From contig JADKJB010000003.1 in assembly GCA_016722525.1 (NCBI GenBank), positions 186,001-250,000 of the forward strand: 64,000 bases of DNA, read 5' to 3'. Made by a program: the position numbers and the translations under genes. The DNA is from Bacteroidota bacterium. GTDB taxonomy: Bacteria > Bacteroidota > Bacteroidia > AKYH767-A > OLB10. Shown in pieces: positions 27,421-37,042 of this stretch. The notes under the pieces were generated by a model. That model saw nothing but the letters and a program-made list of their open reading frames with translations, did no database searches and was not told the DNA's origin. Position 1 is the first letter of the stretch, and every line of letters begins with the position of its first letter.

Positions 27421-28822
27421 ATGAATACTATAAAACTATCTGGGTCATTAATTGCCAGCTTATTATTCTCCACTGCAACTTTCGCTCAATCAGCAATGAA
27501 TTTCGATAAAATTAAAATTGCCGGTTCAGCAGTTGTTGAACTGCGACAAGGTGAAGTTGCAGGTATTACCAGCGAAGACCAAGGAGCAAACAATAACATC
27601 ATGAATTTTGTAAGTACATCAGTTGATGGTTGGTTAGTAATTACCGGTTCGTCTGATGATATTATTGTAACTGCCAATCAACTAAATAAAATTGATATTA
27701 GTGGTTCAGGAAAATTGGAATCAAATGGAGCGTTTAATACAAACGAAATCGATTTGCGCGTGACAGGAGCCGGAAAAATGGACTTAAGCCTCCAGGCAAA
27801 GAAAACAAATTGTGTGATTAGTGGATCAGGAAAAATTGAATTGGAGGAACTTTGAAGCGATGGAGGTTGACATCAGTGGATCAGGTAAAATTGATGCGGA
27901 GAATTTTAAAGTTAAAACCTGCACGGCCACTATCAGTGGCAGTGGCAAGTGCCTGGTGGATGTAACTGATGAGCTCACCTCGAACATCAGTGGAAGTGGA
28001 AGTGTTTATTATTTAACTAAACCAACAAAAGAGAATAATACAATTACCGGAGGTGGTAGAATTGCAGATGTTAATACCCAGTTTAAGGATACCACCAGGA
28101 TTGTATTGGGCAAAACAAAAATTTTGATCGTCGATGGCGAAGGTCGTAATATGAGAATCAGTTTTAAAGACTCCGCGAAAACCGAATGCGGACAGACTAA
28201 AAGTCATTGGGCTGGCTTTGAAATGGGAGTGAATATGCTCATGGATAATGATTTCTCAACTACTCCTCCGAAAGGATATGAATTTTTGGAACCTAGAATT
28301 GAAAAATCTATTGCTCTCAACTTAAATCTGGTGGATCTTGAAATGAAATTATACCGTCGCAATATCATGTTGGTAACCGGGTTAGGATTTTCTGTTAATA
28401 ATTTTCGATTTAAATCGGATGCTTATCTCGCTCCAAATGTGGACTCTGTTGCAGCTGTTTCTGACCCTTCCATTTCCCTTAAGAAAAACAAACTGGTTGT
28501 AGGTTATTTAAATGTTCCTTTGTTATTGGAGTTCAATACAAGTCAGTATTCCAAAAAAACAGCTCATTTAGCGGTAGGAGTGATTGGAGGACTTCGTATA
28601 GGCTCTCACGTTAAAATGATTCAATCGCAAAATGGGGAGGAAGCTAAAGTGAAAATTTATGATAATTTTAATTTAAATCCAATTAAATGTGATGCAACTG
28701 TCAGATTAGGCTACCGTAATTTCACTGTCTTTGCAAGCTATGGATTGTTAAATTTTTTCAAAAACAATTCCAGCCCTGAATTAGCTGCCTTCAATACAGG
28801 AATTAAATTTATTGGTTGGTAA
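27421..28822 (+). CDS. GIN/DUF2807 domain fused to outer-membrane barrel (frameshifted)
   Basis: A secreted protein of about 466 residues. It has a signal peptide ending TFAQ. A GIN beta-solenoid with repeated I-S-G-S-G ('KIDISGSGKLE', 'NCVISGSGKIELE', 'EVDISGSGKID', 'ATISGSGKCLV', 'SNISGSGSVYY') spans to about residue 215. The C-terminal half is porin-like ('MLVTGLGFSVNNFRF', 'VGYLNVPLLLEFNT', 'LGYRNFTVFASYGLLNFF'), ending IGW. The frame breaks near 27845; deleting one G restores 'IELENFEAMEVDISG'. It is the last gene of the sigma/anti-sigma cluster and a plausible regulon member. Confidence 0.8.
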
Positions 28823-28866
28823 ATAACTTTCTTAGAATCAGCATATATAGCGGTTCATTGAGGTCG

Positions 28867-28897
28867 CAGCCGGGGGTGGTTCCCCGGCTGTTTTTTT
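28867..28897 (+). terminator. Intrinsic terminator
   Basis: CAGCCGGGG (28867-28875) pairs with CCCCGGCTG (28882-28890) over 9 bp, followed by seven T. It closes the sigma/anti-sigma/GIN cluster. Confidence 0.92.
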
Positions 28898-29003
28898 ATG
28901 TTTTAAAATTGGAAAAACCGCCTCTGTGTTTTGTTTTCCCACAAACCCAATAACTCATTTCCTAACCCGCCACCAACCACTTTCCAGATTTCACCACATT
29001 TTC

Positions 29004-29011
29004 TATCTTTG
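29004..29011 (+). promoter_or_regulatory. -7 promoter element of lysS (TATCTTTG), near-leaderless
   Basis: An exact TAnnTTTG match only 4 bp before the lysS ATG (29016), implying a transcript with almost no leader. Confidence 0.5.
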
Positions 29012-29015
29012 CCAA

Positions 29016-30680
29016 ATGGAACATAACGAACAGGAACAGCTTCGCCGTAAGGCATTGGAAGAATTGTACAGTCTGGGTATTAATCCTTACCCGGCCGAAC
29101 TATTTGAAATTAATAGCAATTCACAAGAAATACACAGTAATTTTGAGGCTAAAGGTTCGGAAATGGTGGACCTTAGTCTTGCAGGACGTATTATGAGCCG
29201 CAGGATTATGGGAAATGCCTCTTTTGCCGAATTGCAGGATTCAAAAGGTCGTATTCAGCTTTATTTTAAAAGAGATGATGTTTGTCCGGGAGATGATAAG
29301 ACCCTCTACAATACCGTTTTTAAAAAATTGTTAGATATCGGTGACATCATTGGTGTAAAAGGTTATGCATTTAAAACTCAAATGGGTGAAATCAGTGTGC
29401 ATGTGACAGATTTTCATATCCTCACCAAGTCACTTCGGCCGCTGCCTATCGTGAAAGAAAAGGACGGCGTTGTTTACGATGCTTTTTCGGACCCTGAAAT
29501 TAGGTACCGTCAGCGTTATGTTGATCTCATCGTTAATCCCCATGTGAGAGATACGTTTATTAAACGGACGCAATTGGTAAACTCTATGAGAAATTACTTG
29601 AATCAGAAGTCTTATTTGGAAGTGGAAACTCCAATCCTTCAACCGCTTTATGGCGGTGCAGCTGCTCGTCCTTTTAAAACGCATCACAACACACTCGACA
29701 TGACTTTGTATCTTCGTATAGCCAATGAGTTATATCTGAAGAGATTGATCGTTGGCGGGTTTGATGGAGTTTATGAGTTTTCTAAAGATTTCAGAAACGA
29801 AGGGATGAGCCGTTTTCATAATCCTGAATTTACACAAATGGAGCTCTATGTTGCCTATAAAGATTATGCATGGATGATGGATCTTGTTGAAGAGATGGTG
29901 GAAAAAATAGCAATGGATCTTCACGGAAAAACTGCCGTGCAGGTGGGTGATCATACTATCGATTTCAAGCGACCATGGCAGCGGTATAGCATGTACGAAG
30001 CAATTCAACATTTTACCGGTTTCGATATTTCAGAAATGGATGAGAAGGGAATGAGGGAAGTGGCATTGAAACTAAACATCAAAACTGATGATACTATGGG
30101 CCGTGGTAAACTCATCGATGAAATTTTTGGCGAGACTTGCGAGCACAAACTTATTCAGCCTACTTTCATTACCGATTACCCTGTTGAAATGTCGCCACTT
30201 GCAAAAAAACATCGCAGCAAACCTGGACTGGTGGAACGATTTGAAGCTATTTGCAACGGTAAAGAAATTTGCAATGCTTACAGTGAGTTAAACGACCCTA
30301 TTGATCAACGTAAACGTTTTGAAGAGCAATTAGAGCTAGGCAAACGAGGTGATGAAGAAGCGATGCAACTGGATGAAGATTTTCTTCGTGCTATAGAATA
30401 TGGAATGCCACCAACTGCCGGTCTTGGTATCGGCATCGACCGCCTCTCTATGATTATGACCAACTCTCCTTCTATCCAGGATGTATTATTTTTTCCACAA
30501 ATGCGGCCTGAAGCAAACATTGGAGGCTTGCATATGGACGATGTCATTACCGGAATTCCTTCTCCATGGAGTGAAGTACTTACTAAAATGGGAATTACTT
30601 CAAAAGAACAATTGAAAAGTCAGAACCCTAATAAACTCTTCAACGACCTTGGCGGTATGAGGAAAAAAATTGAAAATTGA
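29016..30680 (+). CDS. lysS: Lysyl-tRNA synthetase (class II)
   Basis: Charges tRNA-Lys. From ATG 29016 (MEHNEQEQLRRKALEEL) the 554-residue protein has an OB-fold anticodon-binding domain ('LAGRIMSRRIMGNASFAEL') and the class II catalytic core: motif 2 'FRNEGMSRFHNPEFTQME' near residue 259 and motif 3 'GLGIGIDRLSMI' near residue 470. A 30-codon upstream in-frame extension to 28926 has no family similarity and overlaps the promoter element, so it is rejected. The gene is intact. Confidence 0.96.
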   Translation: MEHNEQEQLRRKALEELYSLGINPYPAELFEINSNSQEIHSNFEAKGSEMVDLSLAGRIMSRRIMGNASFAELQDSKGRIQLYFKRDDVCPGDDKTLYNTVFKKLLDIGDIIGVKGYAFKTQMGEISVHVTDFHILTKSLRPLPIVKEKDGVVYDAFSDPEIRYRQRYVDLIVNPHVRDTFIKRTQLVNSMRNYLNQKSYLEVETPILQPLYGGAAARPFKTHHNTLDMTLYLRIANELYLKRLIVGGFDGVYEFSKDFRNEGMSRFHNPEFTQMELYVAYKDYAWMMDLVEEMVEKIAMDLHGKTAVQVGDHTIDFKRPWQRYSMYEAIQHFTGFDISEMDEKGMREVALKLNIKTDDTMGRGKLIDEIFGETCEHKLIQPTFITDYPVEMSPLAKKHRSKPGLVERFEAICNGKEICNAYSELNDPIDQRKRFEEQLELGKRGDEEAMQLDEDFLRAIEYGMPPTAGLGIGIDRLSMIMTNSPSIQDVLFFPQMRPEANIGGLHMDDVITGIPSPWSEVLTKMGITSKEQLKSQNPNKLFNDLGGMRKKIEN

Positions 30681-31499
30681 AGAGCCAATGCCGGGATTGG
30701 AAGTAGTAAGAGCATGGATGGGTTGAGGGTAATACATTGGTTTCATTCACTTTTGAATTTTGATTTTATGGTAGGGCAATGGCTTATTTTAGATTAGTAA
30801 AATGTGTTTGTTAAAAAACAGACTATATATTTTATCTATCGATTCTCTTTTATTTGTAGCGGTTTTCTAACTAATAACTATCGCGTATTTATTTTTTTAA
30901 TTCAATGAACTGTGAGTTAATTTTGAAACAGTATAATAATTGGACTTTTTATTGTGTAAAAATATCTCACACCTCTCCCACTATCAGATTTCTATTTGAA
31001 CAATAAATTCTCCGAATCAAAATTTACAAACCATTTTTATGGAAATCGAATAACATCGCAGTATGATCCTTCTGCTCTATACCAAATTTTACCACCCTCC
31101 ACCCAACAATTTCCTTTCACCCGCCTCTTCATTTCAAAGGCACGCAAAAGTTATGCACCTTTTTTAGTTAGCTTTAGGGCTTAAGGCGTTGCTATTGAAC
31201 GAACAGAACGAAGATTTTTCGGTTGATAAGTTGCGTTTTTTTTTTTTTTACAAAATTTTTCATTTTCAACCACCTACTATTGGTGTGAAATGGCAACAAC
31301 AATAAAAAGTTGCTATTAAATTTTAGTTTCGCTTTCCAATGCTTTTACTGCGGAAAGCACGCGTACAAAATTAACTGTATTCCCCCCGATGCAGTGAATT
31401 TTTGAGTGAAGAATATGTGCTGTTTTTTAATGCAGCTTTACGGAATGTTTTATAGTACTTAATATACCAGAACCAGGAAAAACTTTTAATTTAACTACC
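30681..31499. other. Intergenic region, about 820 bp
   Basis: AT-rich sequence with no convincing gene. A 62-codon open frame at 30996-31184 shows no family similarity and lacks coding character. A 13-T run lies at 31237-31249. There is no strong hairpin and no exact repeat of other parts of the window. Confidence 0.5.
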
Positions 31500-31952
31500 A
31501 TGGCTACCCAACAACCAATTCTTTCACGCAAAGAAAAAAGGCGCATTGCTATTTTCACAAACAGCACATTGCACCACACACAGCTGTTAAAAAAAACAAT
31601 TTTATTTTTAATTTTATTTTGTTGTAGTTCTCTACAAATACACAGCCAGGCGGCCACCGATGCCACCTTTACCATCGAAAACGGAACGGGCCTGTTCTTT
31701 GTCGCACTGGCCGATTCCAATTGCACCCAAATAGAGGTGGCTATAGGAACAAAAGCAAATTTAACGGATGTGTTTAGTCACACCTTTGAGCTGGATCAAT
31801 CACCCTCAGGCACCCTCACCTTTACCCGCGCCGGACTTCGGGTGCATTTGGGCCTGGGAGCCCTTAGCGAGCAGCTGGTGTACAATTCAAAGGTGCGCTT
31901 AAAAAACCAGGCCGGTAACTGGAGTGATTGGTATGAGTTTATATCCAATTAA
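31500..31952 (+). CDS. Small secreted protein of unknown function
   Basis: 150 residues with a long N-terminus. A hydrophobic secretion signal lies at about 31-48 (TILFLILFCCSSLQIHSQA), followed by a mature beta-rich part of about 100 residues ('TFTIENGTGLFFVALADS', 'HTFELDQSPSGTLTFTRAG', 'VRLKNQAGNWSDWYEF'). There is no sorting domain and no recognised family. It sits just upstream of the giant surface protein on the same strand (89-bp gap) and could be part of its operon. Base composition is richer in G+C than the upstream intergenic sequence. Confidence 0.6.
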   Translation: MATQQPILSRKEKRRIAIFTNSTLHHTQLLKKTILFLILFCCSSLQIHSQAATDATFTIENGTGLFFVALADSNCTQIEVAIGTKANLTDVFSHTFELDQSPSGTLTFTRAGLRVHLGLGALSEQLVYNSKVRLKNQAGNWSDWYEFISN

Positions 31953-32041
31953 CCGATGGGCGAATAGCTGCTTATTAGCAACCTCTAGCACAAAAAAAAA
32001 TTGCAAACAACCATTTTACTCACCAATAAAAATTAATCCTC

Positions 32042-33054
32042 ATGCAAACAAAATATATACTCACCACTTTGCTACTGGTGCTAAGTAGCGTAACGCACCT
32101 ATTATCAGCCTCTTATATTTGGACCGGCAATAGTAGTACTAATTGGAATACAGCTGGGAATTGGTCCAGTGGAATTGTTCCTGGGTAGCCGATTTTATAA
32201 CGCTCAACAGCAATGCTCCCAACAATTTGGTGCTCGATCAAAACCGAACGGTTGCTAATTTCACCATCAATGGCGACACAGTCGATTTAGGGACTTATAC
32301 ATTAACCACAACCGGTGTGACCTATTTTAATGGAGGATTAGTAACCAATGGAAACCTAAATATAGCTGGCTCGTTATGCCATTTTGGAGGTGCTACTATT
32401 AATGCCCGGATTGAAGCCAGTTGCGGCTATTACCACATGAACGGAGGAGTGTTTTTAAAGCCGGTGGATCTGGTTTCATCGGGAACCAGTAACACTACCG
32501 GAACAGGAAATTGCACTTTTGAGGATAGCTTGACGATTACCCATTCGGGCGTTTTTTATTTTACGATGGGCTCCTCTACCAACGATTTTTTTAATGGACC
32601 TGTGACCATCACCAACCATGCTAGCAAAGAGGTGTATTTGGCTAATGGCGACAGCTCATTTTATAATGCGAACGTTACAATAAGCAGTACCGGTAATGGT
32701 GGTGTGGCATTTGGCAATGGCGGAGGTGTGTCGGTTTTGGCCAGTGGCAAAACTATCAGCATTGGCTCGGGGGGCTTTGGAGCGGATTATTTAACATTAA
32801 AAAGGCTAAAACAACTCGGAACTACGGCCCAAACACTCACCCTCACAGGCACGGCGATAGTGAATCTGGTAGGGTGCGAATTTAATGGCAACCTGACTCT
32901 GAGCGCAGGGGGCTTTTTACTAAAAGATGACGTTTTTAACAGTGCTTCTACTTTTACAAAACAGGAACAGCAAATTGCCATAGCGATGGCAACAACACTT
33001 ATAACGGAGCGACAAGCTTTGCAAACAACGGCTCCTCAGGTCGACTTAGATTAA
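32042..33054 (+). CDS. Giant T9SS surface protein A, part 1 (N-terminus)
   Basis: The start of a secreted protein that reads, through several indels, to 39040 (about 2,330 codons). ATG 32042 opens a signal peptide (MQTKYILTTLLLVLSSVTHL...) followed by the repeat-like 'YIWTGNSSTNWNTAGNWSSG' typical of Bacteroidota surface proteins. A G-run near 32186 is one base short; after it the frame reads 'ADFITLNSNAPNNLVLDQN' and beta-solenoid-like turns rich in N, G and T ('NFTINGDTVDLGTYTL', 'SISIGSGGFGADYLTLK'-like). The frame is lost again near 32957 in an A-run. Codons 32957-33054 are out of frame. Confidence 0.72.
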
Positions 33055-33482
33055 GTGCCACCGCAGCCGATGTGTACAGCGACCATGTATCTTTTAACTC
33101 CACCGGCCAGGATGTGCAGGTTTGTTACACGGGAAATAACTATTTTTACAAGAACGTAACTATCAACAGCAACAAAGTGGTATTTAACACCTCCACCGGC
33201 AAGGTGACTTTAGCAGGCGACACGGCCCAATCCTTAAACGGGAGTTACAACTACGCGTTTAAAAAACTGGCTATTAACAAAAGCTCCAATCAGGTAACGG
33301 CCAATACGACCTTGAGTGTGGATGATACACTGTTTTTTGTGAGTGGGAATTTAATCACAACAGCCACAAATTTATTGACGATGAAAGCAGGTTCAAAAGT
33401 AAGTGGTGCATCGAGTAGTAGTTTTGTGAGTGGACCAATAAAAAAAATAGGGAACACAGCCTTTCAATTTCCTGTAGGGTAA
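33055..33482 (+). CDS. Giant T9SS surface protein A, part 2
   Basis: The continuation after the 32957 indel ('TKTGTANCHSDGNNTYNGAT'), in the frame ending at 33482. It is beta-rich repeat sequence with 'DHVSFNSTGQDVQVCYTGN', 'SLNGSYNYAFKKLAINKSSN' and 'VSGPIKKIGNTAFQFPVG'. The last segment, GP-I-KK-G-x-FPVG, is a common Bacteroidota motif that precedes a C-terminal surface module. One extra G at 33478-33480 causes the stop. Confidence 0.7.
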
Positions 33483-33483
33483 G

Positions 33484-34145
33484 AACAACCAATTCAGAAA
33501 AGTGGAAATCACAGCACCCACAAATGCCACAGATGCCTTTACAGCAGAATATTTTGATACCACCCAGGCATTAGGAAGTGCCATGGATACTACAATCACT
33601 TTTATCAGTGATTGCGGCTACTGGAACTTAAGCCGGACAGCAGGTACTTCGAACATTACTCCAAAATTTGCATTTGATTCTACACATTGTGATTACTTAA
33701 CTGTAAAACCTGTACACATTGCTTTTGGGATGGAACTAAATGGACAGATAAAGGAGAGGGAGTGAATGATAGTAATACAAAAAAAACGAATGCTGCAGTA
33801 ACATCCTATGGCAACTTTGCGTTGGCGTATAAATTGATGCCGGGTGATGCTCCGCAGATGCCCTATGAATTAGCAAGTACTTCAACCTGTAACCCGGTTG
33901 AAATGTTGTTTGAAAACTCCGATCTCTGGTTTTCATTTGCGGTGGATTCGGCACTAATTAAATTGGGCATATTTGCTCCTGATCCCAATAAGTGGTATGC
34001 ACCCATAAAGGAACTAGTTTTGTATGAAAATTATACTCCCGGAAGTGAATTAACCTATACTAAAGATTGGCAAATGAATTGCGATAGTGCATTTTTAGTT
34101 TTCAAACTTTCACAACCGCATTGGATACATCTAAAAAATATTTAG
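33484..34145 (+). CDS. Giant T9SS surface protein A, part 3
   Basis: The continuation in two further frames: 33484-33730 ('KNNQFRKVEITAPTNATDAF', 'CGYWNLSRTAGTSNITPKFA') and about 33730-34110 ('FWDGTKWTDKGEGVNDSNTK', 'SYGNFALAYKLMPGDAPQMP'). A missing T near 33728 and a missing base near 34112 separate the pieces. The segment resembles the module that follows FPVG motifs in other large Bacteroidota surface proteins. No catalytic motif. Confidence 0.65.
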
Positions 34146-37042
34146 CAAAATTTTCGAAATATGAAATGGGAGATTGTGATGGAATAAGTGATACCACAAA
34201 TTATTATCTAAATATTTGCTTAAGGAATTTGAGGATGTTTACGGGTCCTATTACCTACACTTACGATAATGCCAATGATCTTTTGAATCGCCTTGGAACT
34301 CCCATCAGTTCTGGAAACATGATGCCAGGAGACATTTTAATGCCAGGTGCTATGTGTCCCAGTGAAATAGATATTTCCGGGGTGGCTCCACTGGTAGTTG
34401 ATGGGGTTATCTTATCAGGAGATTATGATTTGATAGATAACCCGGAAGGTACATTACTATTTTCAAATAACAGAGGTAGCTTTGCCAACCAAGTGCTGGA
34501 TAATGCTGGTTATATGTTTATAATGCGGGGCGGGTCAACGATACGAAATTTGAGATTAAGAGGTGCTATGACCGGCTACATAGATTACAATGAAGATGTA
34601 ACTTTGTGTAGTGGTGTTAGGATGGAAAACGAGCCAATGGGATTAACAGGACCCTATGTGATTTCGCATTGTGAGCTTTATAATTTTTCCTGTAAAGCAA
34701 TTTATGCCAGAGCCAATACCGATCAAGTAACAGTTGAAAATTGCTATATTCATCATGTCAAATCTACAGATAACGGAAGATCAAACAAAGGTTATGGATT
34801 TTGGATTGATGGAATCAATGATAACAGCAATTTAACCGGGCCCGCTACAACTTTTGCTATTACAAATTGTATTTTTGATGAATGTAAAGAAGCGCTCGAT
34901 GCACAACCGAATCCGGTTGATATTATAATTCAAGAGTGTACCTTTGGTACATTTTTTAGTAATGAAGTTATTAAAAAACATAAGTACAATGATTTAAACA
35001 TTTATAATCATCCAACTCTAGGACAACCATTTTATGATGATCACACACCTCCTTGTTCAACTTCTACTTCTCCCAACATTGGAAATCCGGCATCCGGAAA
35101 CGTTACTATTTTGAAATCATTATTTTATCTTGAAGGCGAAAAGAATTATCCTATTTCACTTCCCTATCCTGCCGACTATTATGGCTTAAATCCAACTCAA
35201 GACAAAGTTTACCAGGTAACTATTTCAGAAAATACATTTTCAAAAGCCTATGATTTGCCGGGTATATTGGCATGTCAATTTGGTGGTTATGCGCGTTTAC
35301 AAGAGAACTACATGGAAGAATCCGTTTGGGACTATGAAAGAACCCATGGTGTGAATGGCCAAACAAGTTCAACAACAAACCCTCCTATTTTAATCAATAC
35401 GCCCAATGCATTTTCTTATGCAGCAGGCGAATCTGTTGCGAGTCAGTGTGCTACTTGTGTGCAGCCACCAGAAGTTAATTTTGCGTTTGATAATGTTGCA
35501 GGGTATGTTCCGGGATTTACTTTTAACAGCGACCCTATTGCATATGTTAATGAAGGAGACAACATTAAAATAAATTTGACAACGGGAAGTTTAGGTGTCT
35601 CCAAAGTTTCCTATGTAGTTCGACCACATCCCAATAATGCAGCGGCAGCTGGAAACAATCAATCTTCCAATAACGGATATGATTTAGCACAACAAATTGT
35701 TGGCCCAACCGATTTACCAATTACCTTGGAGTATGGACCCATCACTTCGTTACCGGAATGGAACACAGATAGACCAGGATTGTATGGCGTGGATGTTTTT
35801 GCGGTAGATGGCACTACCAATTCAGCATATCATGCTTCAAAAATGGTGTACCAGCCAATTATTGTGGCACCCCATCACAACTATAATTTAATATTTAATA
35901 TAAAAGACAGCTACTATGCGGATTTATACGACACGCCAGGAACATCGACAGGCGTTTATAAGCAAGTGGAATTAAACGGAAATGTGATTTGGCGTGAAGA
36001 AATTTCCGAAGGAGGTGACGATTGGGAGTACGTGAGTATTAACTTAATGACCGATAGCTATGATGGAGACCCTATTAAAAACTATTTTAACACTAAAAGC
36101 TTCAAAAACACGATAACATTTAGTATCGCTATGCCCGATTATGAAGATGTGTCAACCAGTACAGTGCGCGGTGTATTGGTATGGGTAGATGATGTATATT
36201 TGAAGAAATATGACAGTGCACAAAATTTAATTAGTGATGGAGGTGTGGAGCATACAACAAAAAGTACTTTCTCCGTTAACCCTGAGGTGGCTAATATTTG
36301 GTATATGACCAATGCACAAGATCTATCAACTTATTTTACTTTAGATGCAGCCGAATTTCCAGGAGTATCTGCTGAAGTAAATGCAAACAGGCCCTCCACA
36401 GAGCGCAAGTCAGGATTTCAAGCCATCAGGTTAAAATTGCCGGGTGTATGGGCGGGAAATGTTGGTTCAGTATCTCAAGACTATGGTTCTATCCAGCCTT
36501 TTCCAGGTCAACAGGCTCCTGCCAATGGAGAGGTAGTATCGGCGGCTGTAGATTTTGATTATCGTGATTTTCTGGGTTGTGATGATCTAACAACCAATTT
36601 AACCGGAACAAATTTGTTTGTGAGCTTTCCCGATGAACCGTATTCTGATTCAAATGGAGACCCTATTACTCTCACTGATGGGAAGTTCTATATTGACAGA
36701 GATATTACACTAAGTTCCAATAATTCTCTTAATAATCCTGACAACCTTAATAATTCAACCAGAATTTTGGATGTGAAACTATGGGGAGGGATCTTGAATT
36801 CAGGTGGTATTATTGATATGTATAACATGCCAGGTTCTAGCAATGTGTATACCCCATCTTCTAATCCAACTGAAATCGAAGATGCTATTGTAGCAATTGA
36901 AAGCGATGGAGGAAGACTAGATCTACGATTTGTTGATTTTGATAACAATTACAAATCCTTTTTATTATATGAAGAGGATTACGATTTTGTAGGCGCACCT
37001 TTTATAAAGGTTGTAACTTTACCTGTTCAGTGGGAAACTTAG
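34121..37042 (+). CDS. Giant T9SS surface protein A, part 4 (beta-helix region)
   Basis: 973 codons of the same protein and the largest intact stretch. Residues about 80-420 look like a right-handed parallel beta-helix ('AGYMFIMRGGSTIRNLRLRG', 'ISHCELYNFSCKAIYARANT', 'VENCYIHHVKSTDNG', 'AITNCIFDECKEALD'), a fold used by polysaccharide lyases and adhesins. A central beta-sandwich region follows ('NYNLIFNIKDSYYADLYD', 'RGVLVWVDDVYLKKYDSAQN'). Bases 36070-36558 are nearly identical to 40685-41172 in the second copy. Confidence 0.75.
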   Translation: MDTSKKYLAKFSKYEMGDCDGISDTTNYYLNICLRNLRMFTGPITYTYDNANDLLNRLGTPISSGNMMPGDILMPGAMCPSEIDISGVAPLVVDGVILSGDYDLIDNPEGTLLFSNNRGSFANQVLDNAGYMFIMRGGSTIRNLRLRGAMTGYIDYNEDVTLCSGVRMENEPMGLTGPYVISHCELYNFSCKAIYARANTDQVTVENCYIHHVKSTDNGRSNKGYGFWIDGINDNSNLTGPATTFAITNCIFDECKEALDAQPNPVDIIIQECTFGTFFSNEVIKKHKYNDLNIYNHPTLGQPFYDDHTPPCSTSTSPNIGNPASGNVTILKSLFYLEGEKNYPISLPYPADYYGLNPTQDKVYQVTISENTFSKAYDLPGILACQFGGYARLQENYMEESVWDYERTHGVNGQTSSTTNPPILINTPNAFSYAAGESVASQCATCVQPPEVNFAFDNVAGYVPGFTFNSDPIAYVNEGDNIKINLTTGSLGVSKVSYVVRPHPNNAAAAGNNQSSNNGYDLAQQIVGPTDLPITLEYGPITSLPEWNTDRPGLYGVDVFAVDGTTNSAYHASKMVYQPIIVAPHHNYNLIFNIKDSYYADLYDTPGTSTGVYKQVELNGNVIWREEISEGGDDWEYVSINLMTDSYDGDPIKNYFNTKSFKNTITFSIAMPDYEDVSTSTVRGVLVWVDDVYLKKYDSAQNLISDGGVEHTTKSTFSVNPEVANIWYMTNAQDLSTYFTLDAAEFPGVSAEVNANRPSTERKSGFQAIRLKLPGVWAGNVGSVSQDYGSIQPFPGQQAPANGEVVSAAVDFDYRDFLGCDDLTTNLTGTNLFVSFPDEPYSDSNGDPITLTDGKFYIDRDITLSSNNSLNNPDNLNNSTRILDVKLWGGILNSGGIIDMYNMPGSSNVYTPSSNPTEIEDAIVAIESDGGRLDLRFVDFDNNYKSFLLYEEDYDFVGAPFIKVVTLPVQWET

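Noticed and set aside
28926..29015. Extended N-terminus of lysS
   Set aside because: It overlaps the promoter element at 29004-29011 and has no similarity to LysRS N-termini.
12000..31000. Integrated phage or insertion sequence
   Set aside because: No transposase, integrase, capsid or terminase motif was seen; gene content is chromosomal housekeeping.
30996..31184. 62-codon ORF in the intergenic region after lysS
   Set aside because: Low-complexity, no signal peptide, no family resemblance and no promoter element.
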